Positions 8,371 through 17,466 are shown, counted from the stretch's first letter. The stretch is 64,000 bases of DNA from SSSZ01 sp036732025 (GCA_036732025.1 DAINDE010000005.1:1-64000), one strand, 5' to 3'. Translations and numbers: made by a program. The notes: generated by a model from the sequence alone, not told the origin.

Positions 8371-8814
8371 CTAGCGGCAAACGAAGCGGGCGGTCAGCGT
8401 GTCGTGGGGCTTCTTGCGAGCGGTGAAGGCCTCGCATTGCGTCACCGCCTCCGCCACGCGGACGTGGAGGTGCAAGACGCCCTGCGCATAGTCGCAGGAA
8501 ACATATTTGCCTTCCGGATAGCTGCCCTCGAATTTCCACAGGAAAACCGTTTCCTTCCGACGCAAGTCGCCCCGTTCAGCAGCGGGAATCAGGACTGCGT
8601 TACGCTCCGGCGGCCCATCGAACACGGAAATGCCGCTCAGGCGGATCGGCTCTTTCCTCGCCGCCAGCGCAAACCCTTCGGGCAGCGACGCCGGGGCCAC
8701 GACCGCGGATTCCAGCCGGGCGGTCTCGGGGCAGAGGTAGCTTGTTTCCGCCCATACCACTCCGGATAAAAGGCAGGCCGTTACGGAAATGCCCCGGCAA
8801 ACTAAACGTCTCAT
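8371..8814 (-). CDS. STY0301-type exported protein, candidate periplasmic immunity protein
   Basis: A 147-residue protein with an N-terminal signal peptide (about residues 1-22, cleaved after VVWA), so it should act in the periplasm. It has five cysteines after the signal or near it (CPET, CDYA, QCEAF, FVCR among them) and a beta-rich pattern matching small proteins I know as the STY0301 family. It lies 9 bases downstream of a predicted cell-wall amidase toxin. That order (toxin, then exported small protein) is typical of type VI amidase effector/immunity pairs, where immunity is periplasmic. Immunity is inferred from context only. Confidence 0.6.
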   Translation of the reverse strand: MRRLVCRGISVTACLLSGVVWAETSYLCPETARLESAVVAPASLPEGFALAARKEPIRLSGISVFDGPPERNAVLIPAAERGDLRRKETVFLWKFEGSYPEGKYVSCDYAQGVLHLHVRVAEAVTQCEAFTARKKPHDTLTARFVCR

Positions 8815-8823
8815 AGTCTCACT

Positions 8824-9243
8824 CTATTCAATTACCGAATACGCATCGGCGTTGTTGCTCGGGTCTATCAACTCCCCCTTCGCTGAGCGCCCCTTGCGGC
8901 GAAGATAGCGGGTAGAGACGGTAGGTTTCTGCACGTCACTGCGCCATTGATCCATGACCACAATACCAGCGGCATCTTGCGAGACGTAATAGGCGGCATG
9001 GTTACCGGTGCCGTTATTCAGATACTTGCCGTCAGAAAAGGTAGCGATCGCCGTGCCTTTCTTGGTGGAAAGATTCCCGACCACGTTCGCGCCCTCCTTC
9101 CAGAGGAGTGTTTGGGGAAGCTTCGAATAATGCTGCAAAAGTGCAACGCACTGCTTACCACCAACCTTGGAAGTGCCCTCAAGGTCGTCAACATCGGCAT
9201 ATACAAAGGGCATTCGTTCAATCTCCTGAACAAAATCGCTCAT
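8824..9243 (-). CDS. BPSL0067-family / Tae2-like peptidoglycan amidase, candidate type VI effector
   Basis: A 139-residue NlpC/P60-like papain-fold protein without signal peptide. The probable catalytic cysteine is in GGKQCVALLQHY and the histidine in NGTGNHAAYYV, with GTAIATF between, the BPSL0067 pattern. As I recall, this family is related to the type VI amidase effector Tae2, which cleaves peptidoglycan peptides of rival bacteria. Base composition is visibly lower in GC than the flanks, suggesting acquisition. The start is uncertain: ATG at 9243, 9255 or TTG at 9279 are all in frame and none has a strong ribosome site. No type VI structural gene is in the window. Confidence 0.65.
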   Translation of the reverse strand: MSDFVQEIERMPFVYADVDDLEGTSKVGGKQCVALLQHYSKLPQTLLWKEGANVVGNLSTKKGTAIATFSDGKYLNNGTGNHAAYYVSQDAAGIVVMDQWRSDVQKPTVSTRYLRRKGRSAKGELIDPSNNADAYSVIE

Positions 9244-9306
9244 TCTATTACCCATTTTGCATAATTCAAGACGGAGCAACCTGCTCTATAGCGAGTCTTG
9301 GTCAAC

Positions 9307-10854
9307 TCACCCCAGCGACCGCCGCAAGGCGCCGCTGCTCCAGTCGACCGCGACCGAGAGGAGCAGCATGGCAGCAATCACCGTCGCCGCCTGGGCGTAG
9401 TGGAACAGGGACAGTTCGAAGTAGAGCAGTTGCCCCAGCCCGCCGGCACCGACAAAGCCGAGAATGGCCGCCATGCGAATGTTCATTTCCCAGCGGTAGA
9501 GGGTGTAGGCCACCAGCTGCGGCAGGGCCGCCGGCAGGGTACCGTAGAGGAAGGCCACGCTGCCCCCGGATCCCGCCAGTTCCAGGGCCCGTCTGGGCTG
9601 TGCCGGGACGTTCTGCAGGGCCTCGGCATAGAGGCGGCCGAGGACGCCAGCCGTATGCAGGGCCAGGGCCAGGGCGCCGGCGAAAGGACCGAGGCCGACG
9701 GCGAGGGCGGTGAGGGTGGCCCACACCAGTTCCGGCACCGAGCGCAGCAGGTTGAGGACGAAGGTGAACGGCCCCCGCCGCCGCGGCAGCGCCAGCAAGA
9801 GACCGGCGACCGCCGCCAGCAGGGTGCCCACCGCCGAAATGGCCAGGGTTTCCCAGGTGCCTTTGGCCACCCGCTGCAACCACTCCGCCGATAGGTCCGG
9901 CGGGAAAAAGCCGGCCAGGAAATCGCCGATGGCCCCGGCTGCCTCCCGGGCGAACAGGGCGCCGAGGTCGATATCGAGGAACAGATAGCTGCCGACGATG
10001 GCGGCCAGGAGGCCGCTGACGAGCCCGGTGGCGACGGCGCCAAAGGGGGCCGGACGCTGCGCTGGCGCCCGCTCCAGGCGACGGCGCAGCCAGCCGGAAA
10101 GGCCGTCGGCGGCGAAGACGAGAAGCACGAAGGTGGCAAGGATGGTGGCCGCCTCGCCGCCGTTGAGCATTTTCATGGCCTGGTCCATGAGCTGGCCGAG
10201 GCCACCGGCGCCGACGAAGCCCATCACCACCGAGGCGCGGATGGCGCACTCCCAGCGATAGACGGTGTAGGACACCAGTTCCCCCGCCGCCTGGGGCAGC
10301 AGTCCGTAGAGGATGGCGACGGGCCGGCCGGCGCCGCTGCGGCGCAGGGCCGCCGCCGGGCGGGCATCGACGGATTCGAGGATTTCCGCATAGACCTTGG
10401 CCAGCATGCCGCCGTAGGTGAGCCCCAGGGCCAGCACCCCGGCCGCCGGCCCGAGTCCGAAGACCCGCACGAAGACCAGGGCCCACACCAGTTCCGGGAT
10501 GCCCCGCAGCACCACCAGCAGGGCCCGGGTGGCCGGGTTGAGCGCCACCTTTTCCCGCCCGGCGCCGCTGGCGAGATAGGCCAGTGGCACGGCGACCAGG
10601 AAGGCCAGCGCCATGCCGGCGGTGGCGATGGCCAGGGTTTCCAGGGTTGCCCTGCCCAGGTAGCCGAGGAACTCGGCGCCGGTCTCCGGCGGCAGGAAGC
10701 CGGCCAGGAAATGGCCGATGACCTTGAGGTTGGCCGGGTCGAACAAGGCCCCGGGCTTGACCTGGGCGACCTGGAAGAGGGGCCAGAGGATGGCCAGCGC
10801 GGCCAGGGCGCCGGTGAGGCGGACGCGGGCGGCGGGGTCGCGGTCAGCCGGCAT
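9307..10854 (-). CDS. PhnE-type ABC transporter permease, two permease domains fused in tandem
   Basis: A 515-residue inner-membrane protein made of two homologous halves of about 250 residues. Each half has a set of membrane helices and its own EAA-type coupling loop: GRPVAILYGLLPQAA in the first, GSVAFLYGTLPAALP in the second, both followed by a YRWE block and GFVGAGGLGQL. PhnE permeases are normally about 260 residues and dimerise, so this is a covalent dimer. It should work with the PhnC-like ATPase at 14808 and the PhnD-like binding protein at 15643. Its start overlaps the end of the diguanylate cyclase gene by 11 bases. Confidence 0.85.
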   Translation of the reverse strand: MPADRDPAARVRLTGALAALAILWPLFQVAQVKPGALFDPANLKVIGHFLAGFLPPETGAEFLGYLGRATLETLAIATAGMALAFLVAVPLAYLASGAGREKVALNPATRALLVVLRGIPELVWALVFVRVFGLGPAAGVLALGLTYGGMLAKVYAEILESVDARPAAALRRSGAGRPVAILYGLLPQAAGELVSYTVYRWECAIRASVVMGFVGAGGLGQLMDQAMKMLNGGEAATILATFVLLVFAADGLSGWLRRRLERAPAQRPAPFGAVATGLVSGLLAAIVGSYLFLDIDLGALFAREAAGAIGDFLAGFFPPDLSAEWLQRVAKGTWETLAISAVGTLLAAVAGLLLALPRRRGPFTFVLNLLRSVPELVWATLTALAVGLGPFAGALALALHTAGVLGRLYAEALQNVPAQPRRALELAGSGGSVAFLYGTLPAALPQLVAYTLYRWEMNIRMAAILGFVGAGGLGQLLYFELSLFHYAQAATVIAAMLLLSVAVDWSSGALRRSLG

Positions 10855-12274
10855 CGCGGTAGGCCATCACCCGGTTGCGCCCCGCCGCCTTGGCAGCGTA
10901 CAGGGCCTGGTCCGCCATTTCGACCAGGGCGGCGCTGCCCCGCAGGGCGCCGTCGTCGAGGGACAAGGCCTGCGGCCAAGGAGCATGCATGGAAGCAACG
11001 CCGACGCTGATGGTGACGCGACCGTTCCCGGATGCCTCGTTGCCGATCGCCAGGTCCTCCACCGCGCTGCGCAGACGCTCGGCCAGGTGCAGCGCCGCTT
11101 CGGCGTCGGTCAGGGGCAGCAGCACGGCAAATTCCTCGCCGCCATAGCGGGCCACCAGATCGGTGGTGCGGACGGCGCCGGCCTGCAGCGCGCGGGCCAC
11201 CGCGCGCAGGCATCGGTCGCCTTCGAGATGACCGTAACGGTCGTTGAAGGCCTTGAAATGGTCGATGTCTATCATCATCAGGGAAAGAGGCAGGCCGCTG
11301 CGCCGGGCCTGGTGCCACTCCAGCCCGAGCGCGTGGTCGAAGGCGCGCCGGTTGGCGATGCCGGTCAGGGCATCCTGAGTAGTAAGCCTTTGCAGGGCCT
11401 CCGTCAACTGGACCAGCTTCCTGTAGAGCATGCCGCTCTCGGTGAGCAGCACCAGCAGCACGAAGCTGGCGGCCAGCAGGCCGTAGATCCGGCCGGCGTA
11501 GAAACCGAGGTCATAGCGTCCCTGGTTGAGCACGGCGGAAAGGGCGATATCGATGAGCCAGGCGCACATCGACACCATCAGCCACAAGTCGAGCACCGAG
11601 TGGGAGCGCCGGCGCCAGAGGGTGAACAGGGCGACGGCGCTGAGCAGCCAGACCGTGCTCACCACGGTGATCATCGTCGGGGTGTAGCGATGGCCCTCCA
11701 TGATGGCGGGCAACAGGTGCTGGCCGCCGGTGACCAGCGCCGTCAGGCTGCTGACGGCGCCCACGATGGCGACCAAGGCGAAGGCCATGGGCGCCAGTAT
11801 CCGCCCCTCCTTTGCGGCCAGCGCTCCCTCCGGATCCTTGCTTCGGGCGTAAGCGATGACGAACAACGGGAAGCCTCCGTGCCAGAACATGTACAGCCAC
11901 GCCGTGCTCTGGGGGCCGGCTCCCAGCAGGCCCCCAGGCGCGAAAAGGCCGGGGAAGGTGAGAGCATGGGCGATGGTCATGCCGGCCGTGAACAGGTAAC
12001 CGCAGGCGAGCAGGAAAACCCCCCGGCAGCGATAGCCAAGATACTGATTAAACAGAAGAACGGCGGTGACGATGTCGGTGGCCACCAGCCACGCCTCATA
12101 GCTCGGGATGAACGCCCAGATGACCGGCAGTTGCACCTTGGCAAATGGTGCCAGGCAGCCAAAGATAATCAGGGAAAGAGCGACGGCGGCGACGGCCAGG
12201 CGCCGCTGCCCGGGACCTGCCGTCAGGGTCGACAAGAAGAAGGGGCGGTCGTCGCGGACATGGGGAAGAAACAC
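10844..12274 (-). CDS. MASE4-GGDEF diguanylate cyclase
   Basis: A 476-residue membrane protein. Residues about 25-285 form a multi-helix MASE4 sensor with the block LTFPGLFAPGGLLG followed by TAWLYMFWHGGFP. Residues about 310-470 are a GGDEF domain with DALTGIANRRAF and an intact GGEEF active site (about 378-382), so it should make cyclic di-GMP. No clear RxxD inhibitory site is seen before GGEEF. The start is a GTG at 12274. It lies upstream of and overlaps the PhnE-type permease, an unusual operon partner. Confidence 0.9.
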   Translation of the reverse strand: MFLPHVRDDRPFFLSTLTAGPGQRRLAVAAVALSLIIFGCLAPFAKVQLPVIWAFIPSYEAWLVATDIVTAVLLFNQYLGYRCRGVFLLACGYLFTAGMTIAHALTFPGLFAPGGLLGAGPQSTAWLYMFWHGGFPLFVIAYARSKDPEGALAAKEGRILAPMAFALVAIVGAVSSLTALVTGGQHLLPAIMEGHRYTPTMITVVSTVWLLSAVALFTLWRRRSHSVLDLWLMVSMCAWLIDIALSAVLNQGRYDLGFYAGRIYGLLAASFVLLVLLTESGMLYRKLVQLTEALQRLTTQDALTGIANRRAFDHALGLEWHQARRSGLPLSLMMIDIDHFKAFNDRYGHLEGDRCLRAVARALQAGAVRTTDLVARYGGEEFAVLLPLTDAEAALHLAERLRSAVEDLAIGNEASGNGRVTISVGVASMHAPWPQALSLDDGALRGSAALVEMADQALYAAKAAGRNRVMAYRDAG

Positions 12275-12312
12275 AATCTGGTGCCGGCGCCAGCGGGGGT
12301 GACGACTTCAGT

Positions 12313-12341
12313 GTATAAGAATTGGCGACTGGGTACGCCAA
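12313..12341 (-). promoter_or_regulatory. Sigma-70 promoter with overlapping dyad before the diguanylate cyclase
   Basis: On the minus strand TTGGCG (12341-12336) and TTATAC (12318-12313) are 17 bases apart, 38 bases before the GTG start. The -35 element is one arm of a perfect dyad TTGGCG-N8-CGCCAA (12322-12341) that fills most of the spacer. A repressor bound there would block the promoter. The rest of the 12275-12560 divergent spacer shows nothing else clear. Confidence 0.5.
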
Positions 12342-12560
12342 AAGTTAGAGGTGACTGCCGATTATTTCCGTCTGGCAACACGCCGCCCGGGGGGCATCGG
12401 TTTCCGCCTTTCCGTCAACCTCGGGAACCAGGGCAAAGCCGGCCTCGACGCAGGGGCTTCCCGTTTTCCCCCAGGCGTGTAACCTCCGGTATTCAACTGC
12501 CATTGGCAAAGAGGCCAGGTTCAGGCAGGAAACGGCATTCCAACGGCGGAAGGGGTTTCC

Positions 12561-14792
12561 ATGGCGGTATCGACGACGACACCGGACAGGCGCAGGCTGA
12601 TCGCCCTCTTCGCGCTGACCATTTTCCTCAGCGCCTATCTCCTCTTCCAGGTCCAGCCGCTGATCAGCAAGTTCATCCTGCCCTGGTTCGGCGGCAGTCC
12701 GTCGGTATGGACCACGGCCATGCTGTTCTTCCAGTGCGTGCTCTGCGGCGGCTATTTCTACGCCCATCTGCTGGCCCGGCGCGCTTCGCCGCCGGTGCAG
12801 GCCGCCATCCACATCGGCCTGCTCCTGGTCGCCTCGGCCCTGGCCGTTTTCGTCGTGCCCGGCGCGGCCCTCAAGCCCACCGGCGACGAAAACCCGGTAG
12901 CCAAGATACTGATGCTGCTGGGACTGAGCGTCGGGCTGCCCTACTTCTGCCTCGCCACCACCGGGCCGCTGATCCAGTACTGGTTCGCCCGCTCTTCGGT
13001 CGGCGCCGCCGCCTTCCGCCTCTACGCCCTGTCCAACGCCGGCTCCTTTCTCGCCCTGCTCTCCTTTCCCTATCTCTTCGAACCCTTTTTCGAGACACAG
13101 CAGCTGGGAAGATTCTGGACGGCGGGTTTCTGGCTGTTCGCCGTCCTCTGCGCCGCCGTCACCTGGCGGGTCCGCCATCGCGCCCCGCCCCCGACCGTCG
13201 TCGCGGGAGCCACCCCGGCGGCGCCCAACGCCGCCGTCCTGGCGAAGCCGTCGGCCTGGCGGCGCCTGGCCTGGGTGGCGCTGCCGGCCCTGGCCTCCCT
13301 GGCCTTCATCGCCACCACCGACCACGTCAGCCACGACATCGCCCCGGAACCCCGGCTGTGGATCGCCACCCTCAGTCTCTACCTCCTCACCTTCATCGTC
13401 TGCTTCGACCATTCCCGCTGGTACCGGCGCGGGCTCACCGCCGCCCTCTGCCTGGCAGCCATCGTGCTGCTCAGCGGCCGCCACGAGATTCCCGCCTGGT
13501 TCGGCTTGGACCCCGACTACAGCCTGACGGAGATGCGCTGGGCCCACTTCGGGACGATGTTCCTCATCTGCTTCCTGAGCCATGGCGAGCTGTACCGCCT
13601 GCGCCCGGAAAACCCGCGCTTCCTCACCGAGTTCTATCTTCTGATGTCGGTCGGCGGGGCCTGCGGCGGGCTGTTCGTGGCCCTGGTCGCCACCCATTTC
13701 TTCGCCGACTACTACGAGTGGTCCCTGTGCCTGGTGGCCGCCGTCGTGCTGGCCAGCATCATTCTCCGCTCCGAATTTGCCGGCCGCTGGCCGGCGTCCG
13801 GCGCCAACGCCGCGCCTGCCGCCGGGCCTGCCCGCCGGCAGCGGGGGTTCCTGGCGGTGGGCCTGGGAGCCGCGGCGGTTTCGGCCCTGGTGCTCTACTG
13901 CGAGGACCCCCTCAGCCTGCGCGGCCGCGCCAATGACGAGTACGTCTCCCTGGTCATCCATCAGGCACGCAATTTCTACGGCTCGGTGTCAGTGGTGGAG
14001 CGGCGCTACCGGCGGGACGCGGCGGAGAACCAGCGCATCTTCTACAGCGGGCAGATCATCCATGGCATGCAGTACCTCGACCCTGCCAGGCGCCGGCAGC
14101 CGGTGACCTATTACTCGCGGGAGAGCGGCGCCGGCGAGACCCTGGCCTACGCCATGGCGCGCCACCCCAGCCTGCGGGTCGCCATCGTCGGCCTGGGGGC
14201 CGGCACCCTGGCCAACTACGCGCGGCCTAGCGACCACTACGATTTCTACGAGATCAACCCGGAAGTGCTGCGGGTGGCCCGGCAGTGGTTCGACAACCTG
14301 GCCGCCTGTCAGGCCGGCAGCCAGCGCCACATCCTCGGCGACGCCCGCCTCAAGCTGGAGGCCCTGCCCGCCGACGAGCAGTACGACGTGATCGTCCTCG
14401 ACGCCTTCTCCGGCGACTCGGTGCCGGTGCACCTGCTGACCCGGGAGGCCTTCGCCATCTACAAGCAGCACCTCAAACCCGGGGGCTTCATCGTCATCCA
14501 CATCACCAACAGCTACCTCAACCTCTACCCGGTGGTGCGCCGCCAGGCGGAGGCGCTGGGCATGGGCTACCGCCACAAATACCAGGCCGAGGACATGGAC
14601 CGCCAGATCCGGCGCAACCACTACTTCGTGATGACCGACGACCAGACCTACCTGGCCCGCTACCCCTCCCTCAATCGGCAAGTATTCAGCGACGCCGGCG
14701 TCCTGCTACGGGAGGAAGACCCGGACATCCCCGGGGTACCCCTGTGGACCGACCATTTCAGCAGCCTCAACGCCATCGAGCTGGCGGAATAG
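12561..14792 (+). CDS. Fused membrane / spermidine-synthase-like protein
   Basis: A 743-residue protein. Residues about 10-460 contain some 12 hydrophobic helices resembling an MFS-like transporter unit. Residues about 500-740 are a Rossmann methyltransferase-like fold of the spermine/spermidine synthase type: VAIVGLGAGTLANYARP, FYEINPEVLRVA, and VIVLDAFSGDSVPVHLLT. This fused architecture is common in environmental proteobacteria; the reaction is not established and a true aminopropyltransferase role is doubtful. It is transcribed opposite to the ABC-transporter genes on both sides and separates them. Confidence 0.85.
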   Translation: MAVSTTTPDRRRLIALFALTIFLSAYLLFQVQPLISKFILPWFGGSPSVWTTAMLFFQCVLCGGYFYAHLLARRASPPVQAAIHIGLLLVASALAVFVVPGAALKPTGDENPVAKILMLLGLSVGLPYFCLATTGPLIQYWFARSSVGAAAFRLYALSNAGSFLALLSFPYLFEPFFETQQLGRFWTAGFWLFAVLCAAVTWRVRHRAPPPTVVAGATPAAPNAAVLAKPSAWRRLAWVALPALASLAFIATTDHVSHDIAPEPRLWIATLSLYLLTFIVCFDHSRWYRRGLTAALCLAAIVLLSGRHEIPAWFGLDPDYSLTEMRWAHFGTMFLICFLSHGELYRLRPENPRFLTEFYLLMSVGGACGGLFVALVATHFFADYYEWSLCLVAAVVLASIILRSEFAGRWPASGANAAPAAGPARRQRGFLAVGLGAAAVSALVLYCEDPLSLRGRANDEYVSLVIHQARNFYGSVSVVERRYRRDAAENQRIFYSGQIIHGMQYLDPARRRQPVTYYSRESGAGETLAYAMARHPSLRVAIVGLGAGTLANYARPSDHYDFYEINPEVLRVARQWFDNLAACQAGSQRHILGDARLKLEALPADEQYDVIVLDAFSGDSVPVHLLTREAFAIYKQHLKPGGFIVIHITNSYLNLYPVVRRQAEALGMGYRHKYQAEDMDRQIRRNHYFVMTDDQTYLARYPSLNRQVFSDAGVLLREEDPDIPGVPLWTDHFSSLNAIELAE

Positions 14793-14807
14793 GCCACTGG
14801 CCAGCCC

Positions 14808-15635
14808 TCAGCAGCAGGCCGCCCGCGTCGCCGCGTCGTTGGCCGCCGCCTGCACCGCCAGCCGTTGTTCCGTGGCCAGGGTGGGCAGGGCTTCGCCTTC
14901 GCTGGCGTAGAGGTCGTGCAGCAGGGCCTCGGACACTTCCGCCGCCGGCAGGTCGAAAGCGATGCGGCCGGCCTTGATGCCGACGAGGCGCGGGAAGCAG
15001 CTCAGCGCCAGGTCCACCGCATGCAGGCTGGCGACCAGGGTGGCGCCGCGCTGCCGGGCCCCCTCGGTGAGCAGGCGGACGGTGGCCAGGGCCAGGGCCG
15101 GATCGAGGGCGGAGACGGGTTCGTCGGCGAGGATCAGTTCGGGCGCCTGGTAGAGCACCCGGGCGATGCCCACCCGCTGCAACTGGCCGCCGGAGAGGCG
15201 GTCGCAGCGCTGGAAGAGCTTGTCGGCGAGGTCCAGCCGGGCCAGGGCGGCGCGGGCGCCGGCCACGTCCACGGGATAGAGCAGCGAGGCGATGCCCTTC
15301 CAGGCCGGCCACTGGCCGAGCCTGCCGGCCAACACCGCCGTCACCGCCCGCTGCCGCCCGGGAATGGGCGGCGCCTGGTGGATGGTGCCGATGCGGCCTC
15401 GCAGCCGGCGCAGTTCCCCGGCCGCCAGGCGGGCCGGGATGGCGCCCAGGATTTCCGCCTGCCCCGTGGTGGGCGCCAGGGCAGTGCCCAGCACCGACAA
15501 GAGCGTCGTCTTGCCGGCGCCGGAAGGGCCGATAAGGGCGATCTGCTCGCCCCGGGCGGCGGCGAGCCCGATGTCGGCCAGGGCGGTGAAGCCGCTGGCG
15601 TGGGTGAGGCCGACGCCGGCCAGGCGAAAGCTCAC
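14808..15635 (-). CDS. PhnC-type ABC transporter ATPase
   Basis: A 275-residue ATPase with Walker A GPSGAGKT (near residue 37), Q-loop IHQAPPIPG, signature LSGGQLQRVGIAR, Walker B LILADEP and the H-loop ASLHAVDLA. Its closest resemblance is to PhnC of phosphonate-type importers. It begins 7 bases after the binding-protein stop. The matching permease is encoded 4 kb away at 9307, past an inserted opposite-strand gene and a GGDEF gene. The last residues (ATRAACC) are cysteine-ended, which is unusual. Confidence 0.85.
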   Translation of the reverse strand: MSFRLAGVGLTHASGFTALADIGLAAARGEQIALIGPSGAGKTTLLSVLGTALAPTTGQAEILGAIPARLAAGELRRLRGRIGTIHQAPPIPGRQRAVTAVLAGRLGQWPAWKGIASLLYPVDVAGARAALARLDLADKLFQRCDRLSGGQLQRVGIARVLYQAPELILADEPVSALDPALALATVRLLTEGARQRGATLVASLHAVDLALSCFPRLVGIKAGRIAFDLPAAEVSEALLHDLYASEGEALPTLATEQRLAVQAAANDAATRAACC

Positions 15636-15642
15636 CCGCGCC

Positions 15643-16518
15643 TCACTTCAGGAGGCCGGCGGCGTGGGCGGCCTTCTCGATGCCGTCGTAGTTCTCCTTC
15701 CGGGTCGGGATGAACTTCGAGGCCCGCTGCAGGGCCATGATTTCCTTGTGCTCCGGGTTGTTGGGGTCGAGCTTCAGGAAGGCGTCGGTGAGCTTCTTGA
15801 CCAGCGCCGGGTCGAGGTCGCCCCGCACCGTCCAGTTGTAATCGAAATAGGGGGGCGTGGTGGCGAAGACGCGGACCTTGTCGGGATCGACCTTCTTGGC
15901 TTCGACCAGCTTGTCCCAGACGGAAGCGTTGAGCACCCCGGCCTCGGCCTTGCCGGCGGCGACGAAGGCGACGGTGGCGTCATGGGCACCGGAGAAGGCG
16001 ACGGCCTTGAAATCCTTCTCCGGATTGAGCCCGGCCTGCTGCAGGAAGAAGCGCGGCATCAGGCTGCCGGAGGTGGAGGACGGGGCGCCGAAGGCGAAGG
16101 TGCGGCCCTTCAAGTCGGCCAGGGACTTGATGGCGGGGTCGGCGGTGATGAACTTGGAGGTGAACCTGGCGTCCTCCTCCCGCTGGGCGATGGGGATGGC
16201 GGTGCCGTTGGTGCGCAACTTGGCCTGAACGTAGGTAAAGCCCCCCAGCCAGGCGAGGTCGATCTTCTTGGTGGCCAGGGATTCGACCACGGCGGCGTAG
16301 TCTGACACCGGCGTGAACACCACCTTCAGGCCGGTCTGGGCTTCCAGGTATTTGCCCAGGGGAGCGAACTTCCTTTGCAGTTCGGTGGGCGCCTCGTCGG
16401 GAATGGCGGAAACGCGCAGGACGTCTTCGGCGAGGGCAGGGAGGGGGGCGAGGGACCGCGCGGCGGCACAGGCCAGCGCGCCCTTCAGCGCCAGGCGGCG
16501 CGAGGCGGAACGGGTCAT
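15643..16518 (-). CDS. PhnD-like periplasmic binding protein, candidate selenium-oxyanion importer component
   Basis: A 291-residue exported protein with signal peptide (SRRLALKGALACAAA, cleaved near ALAEDV). The mature part is of the PhnD/TauA-like cluster: VSAIPDEAPTELQRKF, VVESLATKKIDLAWLGG, and FGAPSSTSGSL. The IPDEAPTELQ and DLAWLGGFTYVQ blocks resemble, from memory, the group annotated as putative selenate ABC transporter binding proteins that co-occur with selenoprotein genes. A phosphonate or phosphite substrate remains possible, but no phosphonate-degradation gene is nearby. The ATG at 16518 has GGAGAAGACC upstream. Confidence 0.75.
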   Translation of the reverse strand: MTRSASRRLALKGALACAAARSLAPLPALAEDVLRVSAIPDEAPTELQRKFAPLGKYLEAQTGLKVVFTPVSDYAAVVESLATKKIDLAWLGGFTYVQAKLRTNGTAIPIAQREEDARFTSKFITADPAIKSLADLKGRTFAFGAPSSTSGSLMPRFFLQQAGLNPEKDFKAVAFSGAHDATVAFVAAGKAEAGVLNASVWDKLVEAKKVDPDKVRVFATTPPYFDYNWTVRGDLDPALVKKLTDAFLKLDPNNPEHKEIMALQRASKFIPTRKENYDGIEKAAHAAGLLK

Positions 16519-16771
16519 GGTCTTCTCCGGTTTGACTGCAGCCACCGCCCCGCGGATGTCGAGGCGGCTTACTTGGCGCCGGGGCGCCGGATTCTCATGG
16601 GGCGGTACACTGACCGCCGGGGGATTATCGCATGGGGTTGGGGGGTGTTTTCTTGCTTTCGGATTCATCGACTGATGGGTTGCACGCCGTCAAGGCGAAA
16701 AGCTGCACATCAACAACCAAGCCCGCCCCGCAAAAGCCCAAATCCCCACAAAATGCTATCCTCCCCACCCC

Positions 16772-17466
16772 ATGTACGCCACCCTCTCCGACGCCATCCG
16801 CCTGCTCGGCAGCCTGGATCATCGCCTCCTGGAGGTGGTGGGGCTGTCGCTGCGGGTCAGCCTGACGGCGCTCTTCATCGGCACCTGCCTGGGCCTGCCG
16901 CTTGGGGCCTGGCTGGCGGTGTCGCGCTTTCCCGGCCGCAGCGGGGTCATCGTCGTCATCAACGCCCTCATGGGCCTGCCTTCGGTGGTGGTGGGGGTGC
17001 TGGTCTATCTGCTCCTCTCCCGTTCCGGGCCCTTCGGCCAGTTCGGTATCCTCTTCTCTCCCACCGCCATGATCCTCGCCCAGACGGTGCTGGTGGTGCC
17101 GCTCATCGCTGCGGTGAGCCGCCAGATCGTCGAGGACGCCTGGCGGGAATACGCGCCGGAACTGCACCTCATCGGCCTTTCCCGCTGGCAGAGCACCCTC
17201 CTGCTGCTGGCCGACTGCCGTTTCTCGCTGACTGTCGCCACCCTGGCCGGGCTGGGGCGGGCGATGTCGGAGGTGGGGGCGGTGATGATCGTCGGCGGCA
17301 ACATCGACGGCTTCACCCGGGTGATGACCACCGCCATCGCCCTGGAAACCAGCAAGGGCGACCTGCCGCTCGCCATCGCCCTGGGCATCGTCCTCATGGC
17401 GGTGATCCTGGCCCTCAACGCCGGGGCCTACCAGTTGCGGGCCTGGGCGACGCGGAGGTACGGCTG

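Noticed and set aside
8371..9243. A full type VI secretion locus
   Set aside because: No tss, hcp, vgrG or PAAR gene is present on either side; only the effector/immunity-like pair is.
9307..10854. The double-length PhnE as an artefact of two genes joined by a lost stop
   Set aside because: Both halves are complete with intact coupling loops, and no second start or ribosome site is needed at the joint; fused permeases of this type are known.
9307..16518. A phosphonate-degradation (C-P lyase) locus
   Set aside because: Only transporter parts are present; no phnG-M, phnW/X or phosphite dehydrogenase gene is seen.
16680..16693. TTGCACGCCGTCAA as a third CRP/FNR-type site, upstream of tupB
   Set aside because: One arm departs from the TTGAC core, so the palindrome is imperfect; it does not stand out from chance.
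16519..16771. A ModE site or molybdenum-cofactor riboswitch before tupB
   Set aside because: No TATATA-type dyad or recognisable riboswitch core was found in the spacer.
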